Shown here piece by piece: positions 19,332 through 27,338 of a DNA stretch of 64,000 nucleotides. Positions within the stretch are counted from its first letter, which is position 1; every line of letters starts with the position of its first letter. The stretch lies in NCBI RefSeq assembly GCF_000194945.1, contig NZ_GL878507.1:1-64000 (forward strand). Direction: 5' to 3'. A program made the translations under genes and the position numbers. A model generated the notes under the pieces. The model searched no databases. It saw only the letters and a list, made by a program, of their open reading frames with translations, and was not told the origin of the DNA. This DNA is from Streptococcus sanguinis SK1 = NCTC 7863. GTDB lineage: Bacteria; Bacillota; Bacilli; Lactobacillales; Streptococcaceae.

Positions 19332-19726
19332 AAGAATCAAAATTAAAACATATAGATATAATTCAGTCAACGATTAGTCGGATGGCGCAAAATTCATTTA
19401 CAATCAAAGGTTGGACCATCACAATATTAGTTGGATTATTTGTTTTTTTACAAAAGGATAATTTTAGAAATAATATGATCATTTATCTAGTTCCGATAAT
19501 ATTTTTTTGGATCTTGGATTCTTATTATTTATGGCAGGAGCGTCTTTTTAGGAAGTTATATAACGATGTAATAGTTAATGTAACTGAAGAATCAGATTTG
19601 TCTATGAATATTATACAATATAAAAATACTGTTAAATTTTTTAGTTCATTGTTCTCAGTATCAGAAATAATGGTTTATTTGCCACTTTTATTAATTACAT
19701 TGTTGCTTTTATGCAACGGGAACTGA
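19328..19726 (+). CDS. Small membrane protein of the GHKL-TIR cassette
   Basis: A 132-residue protein with three probable membrane segments, at about residues 29-43, 49-69 and 106-129. Before them is an amphipathic N-terminus, HIDIIQSTISRMAQNSFTIKGW; the pattern RMAxNSFxIKGW recalls, from memory, a family of small membrane proteins often encoded in defence islands. Its ATGA start overlaps the end of the GHKL-TIR gene by 4 bases, which implies translational coupling and joint action. No function is known; anchoring or a membrane effector role is speculation. Confidence 0.7.
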   Translation: MKESKLKHIDIIQSTISRMAQNSFTIKGWTITILVGLFVFLQKDNFRNNMIIYLVPIIFFWILDSYYLWQERLFRKLYNDVIVNVTEESDLSMNIIQYKNTVKFFSSLFSVSEIMVYLPLLLITLLLLCNGN

Positions 19727-19727
19727 A

Positions 19728-19913
19728 AGCAGGTTAAATGTCGATTTTCCTATGGCGCCTGGAAAATATTTGTCAGGTAATCTCTCTGGCTATGTGCGCT
19801 TTCGTGTAAGCTCTTATCGGATTATTGCAAAGGTTGATGATGAAGATTTTGTAATTCTGAATGTTCACGTAGGAAAGAGTTCAAAAGTCTATCTGTTTAG
19901 AGAGCAAGATTGA
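19728..19913 (+). pseudogene. C-terminal remnant of a RelE/ParE-type toxin gene
   Basis: An open frame of 61 codons begins right after the stop of the membrane-protein gene and ends in TGA at 19913. It reads KYLSGNLSGYVRFRVSSYRI, then IAKVDDEDFVILNVHVGKSSKVYLF. This is the typical second half of a RelE/ParE toxin (GNLSGYxRxRVxxYR, then a final strand with a glycine and VY). The N-terminal third and any antitoxin gene are missing. The first in-frame ATG (19752) has no good ribosome site. It is probably the stump of a toxin gene cut when the upstream cassette arrived. Confidence 0.7.
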
Positions 19914-19973
19914 ACCTAAGTTCATTTAAAAAATCGGTCATCTTACTTTGCTCTTTACTGTCCCCCCCTCCAC

Positions 19974-20006
19974 AACCAAGTTCAGTTTCATCTGAGCTTG
20001 GTTTTT
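19974..20006 (+). terminator. Terminator before gnd
   Basis: AACCAAGTTCAG pairs with CTGAGCTTGGTT (19974-19985 with 19992-20003), with one mismatch, and is followed by TTT. It closes the cassette and toxin-remnant region. Confidence 0.7.
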
Positions 20007-20101
20007 CTATTCATCCACCCTCACAATCCGTCACCGACTTAATACTTTCTTTTAAGCCCTAAAAATGATAAAATAAGACAAACAAACTATAGGAGAACAT
20101 A

Positions 20102-21526
20102 ATGACTAAAGCAAATTTTGGTGTTGTTGGTATGGCTGTTATGGGCCGTAACCTTGCCCTAAATATCGAATCTCGTGGCTACACAGTTGCCATTTATAAT
20201 CGCTCAGCAAACAAGACAGAGGACGTCATTGCCTCTCATCCTGAGAAAAACTTTGTGCCAAGCTATGATGTAGAGTCTTTTGTGAACTCTATTGAAAAAC
20301 CGCGTCGGATTATGCTGATGGTTCAAGCTGGTCCTGGTACCGATGCGACTATTCAAGCGCTGCTCCCTCACTTGGATAAGGGCGATATCCTGATTGACGG
20401 TGGGAATACTTTCTACAAAGATACTATTCGCCGTAATGAAGAGTTGGCTAACTCTGGTATCAATTTCATCGGTACAGGTGTTTCTGGTGGTGAAAAGGGC
20501 GCATTGGAAGGGCCATCTATCATGCCGGGTGGTCAAAAAGAAGCTTATGAGTTGGTAGCGGATGTCTTGGAAGAAATCTCTGCTAAAGCTCCTGAAGACG
20601 GTGCACCATGTGTGACCTATATCGGTCCTGATGGCGCTGGTCACTATGTAAAAATGGTCCATAACGGAATTGAATATGGAGATATGCAGCTTATCGCTGA
20701 GAGTTATGACCTTATGCAGCACTTGCTGGGCCTTTCAGCTAGTGAAATGGCAGATATCTTCACAGAGTGGAACAAAGGCGAACTGGACAGCTATCTGATT
20801 GAGATTACAGCGGATATCTTGACACGCAAGGACGATGAAGGTCAAGATGGCCCAATCGTTGACTACATTCTGGATGCGGCTGGTAATAAAGGAACTGGTA
20901 AGTGGACCAGTCAATCTTCTTTGGATTTAGGTGTGCCGCTGCCATTGATTACTGAGTCAGTCTTTGCGCGTTACATTTCTACCTACAAAGATGAGCGTGT
21001 GGCTGCCAGCAAGGTATTGCCAAAACCAGCTGCATTCACCTTTGAGGGAGATAAGGCGGAGTTGATTGAAAAGATCCGTCAGGCTCTGTACTTCTCAAAA
21101 ATTATGTCTTATGCTCAAGGTTTTGCTCAATTGCGTGTAGCGTCTAAGGAAAACAACTGGAATCTGCCGTTCGGTGAGATTGCTTCTATCTGGCGTGCTG
21201 GCTGTATCATCCGTGCCCGCTTCTTGCAAAAGATTACAGACGCATACGGCCGTGATGCTGACCTTGCAAACCTGCTCTTAGATGAATACTTCATGGATAT
21301 TACGGCTAAATATCAGCAGGCAGTCCGTGATGTTGTCAGCTTGGCTGTGCAAGCAGGAGTACCAGTGCCAACCTTCTCTAGTGCCATTGCTTACTTTGAT
21401 AGCTATCGTGCGGAAAATCTGCCAGCGAATCTGATTCAGGCGCAGCGTGATTACTTTGGTGCTCATACATATAACCGTAAAGACAAAGAAGGTACCTACC
21501 ACTATTCTTGGTACGACGAAAAATAG
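20102..21526 (+). CDS. gnd: 6-phosphogluconate dehydrogenase (decarboxylating)
   Basis: A 474-residue enzyme of the oxidative pentose phosphate pathway that makes ribulose 5-phosphate, CO2 and NADPH. The N-terminal Rossmann motif is [15 protein letters not shown] (residues 7-21), the substrate loop is [21 protein letters not shown], and the catalytic lysine lies in [16 protein letters not shown]. The C-terminal tail ends with [20 protein letters not shown], as in bacterial dimers. AGGAGAACATA precedes the ATG. ritR starts 9 bases after the stop, the usual streptococcal pair. Confidence 0.97.
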   Translation: MTKANFGVVGMAVMGRNLALNIESRGYTVAIYNRSANKTEDVIASHPEKNFVPSYDVESFVNSIEKPRRIMLMVQAGPGTDATIQALLPHLDKGDILIDGGNTFYKDTIRRNEELANSGINFIGTGVSGGEKGALEGPSIMPGGQKEAYELVADVLEEISAKAPEDGAPCVTYIGPDGAGHYVKMVHNGIEYGDMQLIAESYDLMQHLLGLSASEMADIFTEWNKGELDSYLIEITADILTRKDDEGQDGPIVDYILDAAGNKGTGKWTSQSSLDLGVPLPLITESVFARYISTYKDERVAASKVLPKPAAFTFEGDKAELIEKIRQALYFSKIMSYAQGFAQLRVASKENNWNLPFGEIASIWRAGCIIRARFLQKITDAYGRDADLANLLLDEYFMDITAKYQQAVRDVVSLAVQAGVPVPTFSSAIAYFDSYRAENLPANLIQAQRDYFGAHTYNRKDKEGTYHYSWYDEK

Positions 21527-21535
21527 GATAGGCCT

Positions 21536-22225
21536 ATGGCAAAGCGAATTTTACTAGTAGAAAATGAAAAAAATCTTGCCCGATTTGTGAGTTTGGAACT
21601 GCAAAAGGAAAGCTTTCTTGTAGATTTAGCTGAGACTGGTCAAGAGGGGCTAGCTCTGGCTAAAGATGCCGATTATGACTTGCTTCTGCTCAACTATAAT
21701 CTTCAGGATATGACTGCCAGCGACTTTGCTCAGCAGCTGAGTTTGATTAAGCCAGCGTCCGTCATTATCGTCCTGGCTAGTCGCGAAGAGATTGCAGAGC
21801 AGCAGGAAGCAATCCAGCATTTTGCCGTTTCATACGTAGTCAAGCCTTTCATTATCAGTGACTTAGTGGAGCGTGTCTCTGTCATTTTCCGCGGGCGTGA
21901 CTTTATCGACCAGCACTGCAGCCTCTTGAAAATTCCGACCTCTTATAGGAATCTGCGAGTGGATATTAAAAATCACACGGTTTACCGTGGTGAGGAAGTT
22001 ATCGCACTGACGCGGCGGGAGTACGATCTGTTGGTGACCCTGATGGGCAGCAATAAGGTCATGAGCCGTGAGCAGCTGCTGGAGCGTGTCTGGAAGTACG
22101 AGAGTGCAACGGAGACCAACGTTGTAGATGTTTATATTCGTTATCTGCGCAGTAAAATTGATGTGGAAGGGCAGCCAAGCTATATCAGAACCGTTCGCGG
22201 TGTTGGTTATGCCATGCAAGAATAA
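21536..22225 (+). CDS. ritR: Orphan response regulator RitR
   Basis: A 229-residue OmpR-family regulator with a receiver domain (1-120) and a winged-helix DNA-binding domain (about 128-228, ALTRREYDLLVTLM and YIRTVRGVGYAMQE). The phosphoacceptor Asp is replaced by Asn53 (LLLLNYNLQD), so it cannot be phosphorylated in the usual way. Cys128 lies in the linker (DQHCSLLKIP). In pneumococcal RitR, Asn53 and Cys128 are the diagnostic residues; Cys128 oxidation by peroxide activates DNA binding and repression of iron uptake. The gnd-ritR neighbourhood also matches. Role in iron and peroxide balance is inferred by orthology. Confidence 0.93.
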   Translation: MAKRILLVENEKNLARFVSLELQKESFLVDLAETGQEGLALAKDADYDLLLLNYNLQDMTASDFAQQLSLIKPASVIIVLASREEIAEQQEAIQHFAVSYVVKPFIISDLVERVSVIFRGRDFIDQHCSLLKIPTSYRNLRVDIKNHTVYRGEEVIALTRREYDLLVTLMGSNKVMSREQLLERVWKYESATETNVVDVYIRYLRSKIDVEGQPSYIRTVRGVGYAMQE

Positions 22226-22231
22226 AAATTC

Positions 22232-22267
22232 AAAACTCTGTTCTCCTTAGGGAGACGGAGTTTTTTG
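22232..22267 (+). terminator. gnd-ritR terminator
   Basis: CAAAACTC...TTCTCC, loop TTA, GGAGA...GGAGTTTTTTG forms a hairpin with a small internal loop followed by a run of T. Confidence 0.65.
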
Positions 22268-22417
22268 CGCTTGTTACAGTATTGATAGGAGAAATAATGC
22301 GGACTTTCTGATTATTCTATGCAATCGTTTTCGTTGAAATATAGCAAAAATATGTCTCGTAAAAAGGGATTTTAGCCTTTGGAATGCAAAAAAAGAGAAA
22401 ATATTTTTATAAAAGCC

Positions 22418-22472
22418 TTTACAAAATAAAAAATCGTGCTATAATAGAAGTATCGACATGCAAACGATTTCA
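22418..22472 (+). promoter_or_regulatory. PTS gene promoter with a perfect cre match
   Basis: TTTACA (22418-22423) and TATAAT (22440-22445) are 16 bases apart. The 14-mer TGCAAACGATTTCA at 22459-22472 matches the CcpA cre consensus TGNAARCGNWWWCA at every position, and lies just downstream of the expected transcription start. An upstream half-similar site, TGCAATCGTTTTCG, lies near 22320. Catabolite control, or control by a LacI-family sugar regulator, is expected. AAGGAGG at 22501-22507 is the ribosome site. Confidence 0.75.
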
Positions 22473-22512
22473 CAAAAACGGACTTGTTTGCAAAAAATAT
22501 AAGGAGGTCTGA

Positions 22513-24705
22513 ATGATGAAAGATTCATTCAAGAACATTTTTAGCTTTGAATTTTGGCAAAAATTCGGTAAAGCTTTGATGGTGGTCGTTGCTGTTATGC
22601 CGGCAGCAGGACTGATGATTAGTATCGGTAAATCGATCCCGATGATTAATCCAAATCTAGGTGTTTTAGTCACTATCGGTGGTGTTTTAGAGCAGATTGG
22701 TTGGGGGGTTATCGGTAACCTGCATATCCTCTTTGCTTTGGCTATTGGTGGAAGCTGGGCAAAAGAACGCGCAGGCGGTGCCTTCGCAGCAGGTCTGTCC
22801 TTTATCCTGATTAACCGTATCACTGGTGTTATGTTTGGTGTTACCAGCGATATGCTCTCAGATAAGGCTGCTGTAGTTAAAACAATGTTTGGCGCATCTA
22901 TTAAGGTTTCTGATTATTTCATCAGCGTTCTGGAGTCACCAGCTCTGAACATGGGTGTCTTTGTCGGAATTATCGCTGGTTTTGTTGGAGCGACAGCTTA
23001 TAACAAATACTATAATTTCCGTAAATTACCGGATGCCTTGTCATTCTTCAATGGTAAGCGTTTTGTACCTTTCGTTGTTATCTTGCGCTCAGTAATCGTA
23101 GCAATTGTTTTGTCATTCGTATGGCCAGTTGTTCAATCAGGTATCAACAGCTTTGGTATTTGGATTGCTAACTCACAAGATACTGCACCAGTTTTGGCAC
23201 CATTCATCTATGGTACTCTGGAACGTCTCTTGCTTCCGTTTGGTTTGCACCACATGTTGACCATTCCAATGAACTACACAGAACTAGGCGGTGTTTATCA
23301 CGTTATTACTGGTTCTGGTGCGGGAACAACTGTAGCTGGTCAAGACCCTCTATGGTTGGCTTGGGTAACTGACTTGGTTGGTACGAAATCAGCTGATCCT
23401 TCTACTTACCAACACTTGCTTGATACAGTTCATCCAGCTCGATTCAAGGTTGGTCAGATGATTGGTTCATTCGGTATCCTTATGGGGGTAGCGGCGGCTA
23501 TCTATCACAATGTGGATGCTGACAAGAAGCACAAATACAAAGGTATGATGATTGCGACTGCTTTGGCAACCTTCTTGACAGGGGTTACTGAGCCAATCGA
23601 GTACATGTTCATGTTCGTTGCAACACCGCTGTATATCATCTATGCATTTGTACAAGGTGCTGCGTTTGCAATGGCTGACATCGTTAACCTTCGTGTGCAC
23701 TCATTCGGTTCTATCGAATTCTTGACCCGTACTCCTATGGCCATCAATGCTGGCTTGGGAATGGATATCATCAACTTCATTTGGGTAACTATCCTATTTG
23801 GTGTTGTGATGTACCTCATTTCTAACTTCATGATCAAGAAGTTCAACTATGCAACTCCAGGACGTAACGGTAACTATGAAACAGCAGATGGTTCAGATGA
23901 AGCTTCTTCATCAGAGTCAACTGGCGGTAAAGTTGCTGAAGCTTCTCAAGCAGTAAATGTTATCAATCTTCTGGGTGGTCGCGCTAATATTGTAGATGTA
24001 GATGCATGTATGACTCGTCTGCGTGTGACTGTCAAAGATGCTGAAAAAGTTGGAACAGAAGAACAGTGGAAAGCTGAAGGCGCTATGGGCTTAGTTATGA
24101 AAGGTCAAGGCGTTCAAGCTATCTACGGACCAAAAGCTGACGTTCTCAAATCTGATATTCAAGACTTGTTGGATTCTGGTGAAGTGATTCCTGAAACACT
24201 TCCTAGCCAAAAAGCAGAATCAGCAGCTGCCGAAGTTACTTACAAAGGTGTGACTGAGGAAGTTGAAACTGTTGCGGACGGTCAAGTCATTGACTTGGTA
24301 AATGTTAAAGATCCAGTATTCTCACAAAAAATGATGGGTGACGGATTTGCAGTTGAGCCTGAAAATGGTAAGATTTATTCACCAGTTGCTGGTACAGTAA
24401 CTAGCGTCTTCCCTAGCAAGCACGCTATCGGTCTTGTGACAGATAACGGCTTAGAAGTCTTGGTACATATTGGTTTGGAAACTGTTAGCCTTGAAGGTAA
24501 ACCTTTCGAAGTTCATGTTTCAGAAGGTCAAAAAGTTGCAGCTGGAGATCTCCTAGTCACGGCTGACTTGGAAGCGATCAAGGAAGCAGGACGTGAAACT
24601 TCAACAATCGTAGTCTTCACAAATGCAGCAGCTATCAAGTCTGTAACAGTAGAAAAACTTGGTCAAGCATCTGCTAAGACAGTTGTTGCTAAGGTTGAAT
24701 TGTAA
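22513..24705 (+). CDS. ptsG: PTS glucose/maltose-type EIICBA transporter
   Basis: A 730-residue PTS permease with domains in the order IIC-IIB-IIA. The IIC membrane domain covers about 1-435 (VVAVMPAAGLMISIGKS; GLHHMLTIPMN; GVTEPIEYMF). A serine-rich linker leads to IIB with phosphocysteine Cys499 (VDVDACMTRLRV), and the C-terminal IIA carries phosphohistidine His652 (VLVHIGLETVSLEG). It imports and phosphorylates a hexose or maltose. The closest streptococcal relatives are annotated PtsG, but the S. mutans one was reassigned to maltose (MalT), so the substrate is open. It is followed 17 bases later by a phosphoesterase gene. Confidence 0.88.
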   Translation: MMKDSFKNIFSFEFWQKFGKALMVVVAVMPAAGLMISIGKSIPMINPNLGVLVTIGGVLEQIGWGVIGNLHILFALAIGGSWAKERAGGAFAAGLSFILINRITGVMFGVTSDMLSDKAAVVKTMFGASIKVSDYFISVLESPALNMGVFVGIIAGFVGATAYNKYYNFRKLPDALSFFNGKRFVPFVVILRSVIVAIVLSFVWPVVQSGINSFGIWIANSQDTAPVLAPFIYGTLERLLLPFGLHHMLTIPMNYTELGGVYHVITGSGAGTTVAGQDPLWLAWVTDLVGTKSADPSTYQHLLDTVHPARFKVGQMIGSFGILMGVAAAIYHNVDADKKHKYKGMMIATALATFLTGVTEPIEYMFMFVATPLYIIYAFVQGAAFAMADIVNLRVHSFGSIEFLTRTPMAINAGLGMDIINFIWVTILFGVVMYLISNFMIKKFNYATPGRNGNYETADGSDEASSSESTGGKVAEASQAVNVINLLGGRANIVDVDACMTRLRVTVKDAEKVGTEEQWKAEGAMGLVMKGQGVQAIYGPKADVLKSDIQDLLDSGEVIPETLPSQKAESAAAEVTYKGVTEEVETVADGQVIDLVNVKDPVFSQKMMGDGFAVEPENGKIYSPVAGTVTSVFPSKHAIGLVTDNGLEVLVHIGLETVSLEGKPFEVHVSEGQKVAAGDLLVTADLEAIKEAGRETSTIVVFTNAAAIKSVTVEKLGQASAKTVVAKVEL

Positions 24706-24722
24706 TATAGAAAAGAGAAATC

Positions 24723-25538
24723 ATGGCAAAATTCCTGACATTAAATACTCATAGTTGGATGGAAGAAGAGCAAGAAACCAAGCTTAATGAGCTTGCAGAA
24801 CGCATTCTTCAAGAAAAATATGATGTCATTTGCCTGCAGGAAGTCAATCAATTAACGGAGTCTGAACAGGTTGTTCAGGCTCCTTTCTATCAGGCGGTTG
24901 AGGGCGCAATTGAGATCCATCAAGACCATTTTGCTCTATGTCTGGTAGAAAAATTGGCTGAAGCAGGATTGGACTATCATTGGTCCTGGGCCTATAATCA
25001 TATTGGGTTTGATATTTACAACGAAGGAGTGGCAATTCTATCCAGAAAACCACTGACTCCTAGAGAAGTCCTGGTATCAGAGGCTAATGATCCTAGAGAT
25101 TACCATACCCGTAAGGTCTTGCTAGCCGAGACTGAGGTAGATGGGCAATTGCTGACAATTGCCTCCTGCCATCTGTCTTGGTGGGACAAAGGTTTTCAGG
25201 GAGAATGGGCTAAGCTTGAAGAAGAGCTGCTAAAAGCAGAAACTCCTCTGGTTCTCATGGGCGATTTCAACAATCCAGTCGGCCAACAAGGCTACCAGAC
25301 CATCTTGGCCAGTCCACTGAAGCTGCAGGATAGCCATACTGCTGCAAAAGAAGCTATCGGAGAGGCGACAGTAGAAGGGACTATTGCAGGCTGGGATGAT
25401 AATAAACATGCTCTGAAGATAGACTATGTTTTCACTAGTCAAGGGATGGATGTTGAGCGCTCCGCTGTCGTTTTTGACGGGAAAGAAACCCCTGTTGTCA
25501 GTGACCACTTTGGTTTAGAAGTGCAAGTGGCATTATAA
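24723..25538 (+). CDS. Endonuclease/exonuclease/phosphatase family protein
   Basis: A 271-residue protein with the DNase I-like metal-dependent phosphoesterase fold. The motifs are LTLNTHSW at the start, DVICLQEVNQL with the metal-binding Glu, LMGDFNNPVG, KIDYVFTS and the terminal VVSDHFGL with the catalytic Asp-His pair. There is no signal peptide, so it acts in the cytosol. Substrates of this superfamily range from nucleic acids to sugar and lipid phosphates; placement directly after a sugar PTS gene suggests a sugar-phosphate substrate, but this is inference. Confidence 0.85.
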   Translation: MAKFLTLNTHSWMEEEQETKLNELAERILQEKYDVICLQEVNQLTESEQVVQAPFYQAVEGAIEIHQDHFALCLVEKLAEAGLDYHWSWAYNHIGFDIYNEGVAILSRKPLTPREVLVSEANDPRDYHTRKVLLAETEVDGQLLTIASCHLSWWDKGFQGEWAKLEEELLKAETPLVLMGDFNNPVGQQGYQTILASPLKLQDSHTAAKEAIGEATVEGTIAGWDDNKHALKIDYVFTSQGMDVERSAVVFDGKETPVVSDHFGLEVQVAL

Positions 25539-25653
25539 TAGTAAAAAGATGAGGCAAGACTGAGAATGCAACAGATTTGTCTCGCTTTTTATTTTTGATA
25601 AACACATTTTTAGAGCAAAATGGTGAAATATTACACCCCAAAACGGCTGTCTT

Positions 25654-25680
25654 TTGTTATTCTTGAAAACGTGTTATAAT
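25654..25680 (+). promoter_or_regulatory. Promoter of nrdR-dnaB-dnaI
   Basis: TATAAT (25675-25680) is preceded by a TTGTTA-like -35 (25654-25659, 15-base spacing; TTTTGT two bases earlier gives 17). TAGGAGGAAA precedes the nrdR ATG. Confidence 0.6.
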
Positions 25681-25709
25681 GAAGTATTAGGATTCTAGGA
25701 GGAAATGGT

Positions 25710-26183
25710 ATGCGTTGTCCGAAATGTGGTGGGAATAAATCAAGTGTAGTTGATAGCAGACAGGCAGAAGATGGAAATACAATCCGTCGCCGTCGTGAGT
25801 GTGAGGAATGTCAACACCGCTTTACGACCTACGAGCGTGTTGAAGAGAGAACCCTAGTTGTTGTCAAGAAGGACGGGACACGCGAGCAATTTTCTCGGGA
25901 TAAGATTTTTAACGGTATTATTCGCTCCGCTCAAAAGCGGCCAGTATCTAGTGACGAAATAGAAGAGATTGTCAACCGAATCGAGCAAAAGGTCCGCAGT
26001 CAGAGCGATAATGAAATCAATAGTGAATATATTGGATCCTTAGTCATGGATGAACTGGCAGAGCTGGATGAAATCACCTACGTTCGTTTCGCCAGTGTTT
26101 ACCGGAGTTTCAAGGATGTGGGAGAGCTAGAAAGCCTGCTCAAGCAGATTACTAAGGGGTCCAAGAAGAAAAAGGACAAATAA
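25710..26183 (+). CDS. nrdR: Transcriptional repressor NrdR
   Basis: A 157-residue repressor of ribonucleotide reductase genes. It has an N-terminal zinc ribbon (CPKCGG near residue 3 and CEECQHRF near residue 31) and an ATP-cone domain (about 47-137, [20 protein letters not shown]) that reads ATP/dATP levels. The C-terminus is lysine-rich. Length is typical. First gene of a replication operon: dnaB starts at the base after its stop codon. Confidence 0.96.
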   Translation: MRCPKCGGNKSSVVDSRQAEDGNTIRRRRECEECQHRFTTYERVEERTLVVVKKDGTREQFSRDKIFNGIIRSAQKRPVSSDEIEEIVNRIEQKVRSQSDNEINSEYIGSLVMDELAELDEITYVRFASVYRSFKDVGELESLLKQITKGSKKKKDK

Positions 26184-27338
26184 ATGAAACCGAACCATCA
26201 GTTTTCTTTCTTGCGCAATAATGCAGTCAGCCCAGATATTGCTATCTTGACCAAGCTCTATCTGCCGATTTTGGGGAGAGAAGCAGCAGCACTTTATCTT
26301 TATCTGCTGTCTTTTGTGGATAATGGACAAAAGCAGCATCTCTTCAGTCAGATTCTTAATCATTTAGATTTTGGACTTAATATTTTAGAAGAAAGTTTTG
26401 AGCGTTTAGCGGCGATTAAGCTAGTAGATCTTTATCAAACAGATGACCACTATCTGGTTCAACTCCACCCAACCTTAACGACGGAGGAATTTTTCAGCCA
26501 TAATGTGTACAGTCGGCTCTTGGAAAAGAAAATCGGTGAAGCTGCTGCAGATGCCCTGCGACCAGAAAATCCTAGTGGAGAGAAATTGGTCAAGCCTTTT
26601 ATGCAGGTGTTTGGTATGGAAGCTGAGCAAGCAAGGGCAGTGCGAAAGGCCAATGATTTTGACTTGGAGTATTTCAAGCAACGGATGGCTCAGGACAATC
26701 TTCGCTTTGCCAATGAAAAGGAAGATTTGTTAGAATTGTTTGCAATTGCTGAGCAGAAGAAGTGGACTTGGTATGAGACCTATGTCTTGGCTAGAGAAAC
26801 TGCTGTTTCTCAGGTTATTTCTACCAAGCGGATGAAGCAAAAGCTTGCTCAGAAGCCGGCAGAAGGTCAGTTTTCTAAGCAGGAGCAGTCTATTATCCAA
26901 GAAGCGAAACGAACATCACCAATGGTCTTCCTGGCAGAAATCAAAAAAATTCGTCAGGCTGCTATTACGCGGACGGAGAGAAAGCTTTTGCTAGATTTAG
27001 CTGAATTAGGCCTTTTGGACGAGGTTATCAACGTAATCTTGCTCTTGACCTTTAATAAGGTGGATTCAGCCAATCTCAATGAAAAGTATGCCCTCAAGGT
27101 AGCTAATGATTTTTCTTATCAAAAGGTGACGACAGCTGAGGAAGCAGTCTTGAAAATCCGTGAGCGCAACCAGCAGCCCCAGAACCGTCCAGCTAAATCT
27201 GGACAAGGCTCTACCAAGAGCAATGTACCTGACTGGAGTCAGCCGGATTATAAAAACGAAACGAGTGCAGAGAAGCAGGCCGAGCTAGAAGAACAGAAAC
27301 GTCGGCTCTTAGCCAAACTTGAAGGAGGAGGCGAATAA
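26184..27338 (+). CDS. dnaB: Replication initiation/membrane attachment protein DnaB
   Basis: A 384-residue Gram-positive DnaB, the helicase-loading co-factor that works with DnaD and DnaI at oriC and restart sites; it is not the DnaB helicase. Two DnaB/DnaD-type helical regions can be seen, the N-terminal winged helix part (about 1-120) and the conserved YxxxI-like region (about 290-350, LAELGLLDEVINVILLLTFNK). The C-terminal tail is charged. It is directly followed by dnaI with no gap, so the two products are made together. Confidence 0.9.
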   Translation: MKPNHQFSFLRNNAVSPDIAILTKLYLPILGREAAALYLYLLSFVDNGQKQHLFSQILNHLDFGLNILEESFERLAAIKLVDLYQTDDHYLVQLHPTLTTEEFFSHNVYSRLLEKKIGEAAADALRPENPSGEKLVKPFMQVFGMEAEQARAVRKANDFDLEYFKQRMAQDNLRFANEKEDLLELFAIAEQKKWTWYETYVLARETAVSQVISTKRMKQKLAQKPAEGQFSKQEQSIIQEAKRTSPMVFLAEIKKIRQAAITRTERKLLLDLAELGLLDEVINVILLLTFNKVDSANLNEKYALKVANDFSYQKVTTAEEAVLKIRERNQQPQNRPAKSGQGSTKSNVPDWSQPDYKNETSAEKQAELEEQKRRLLAKLEGGGE

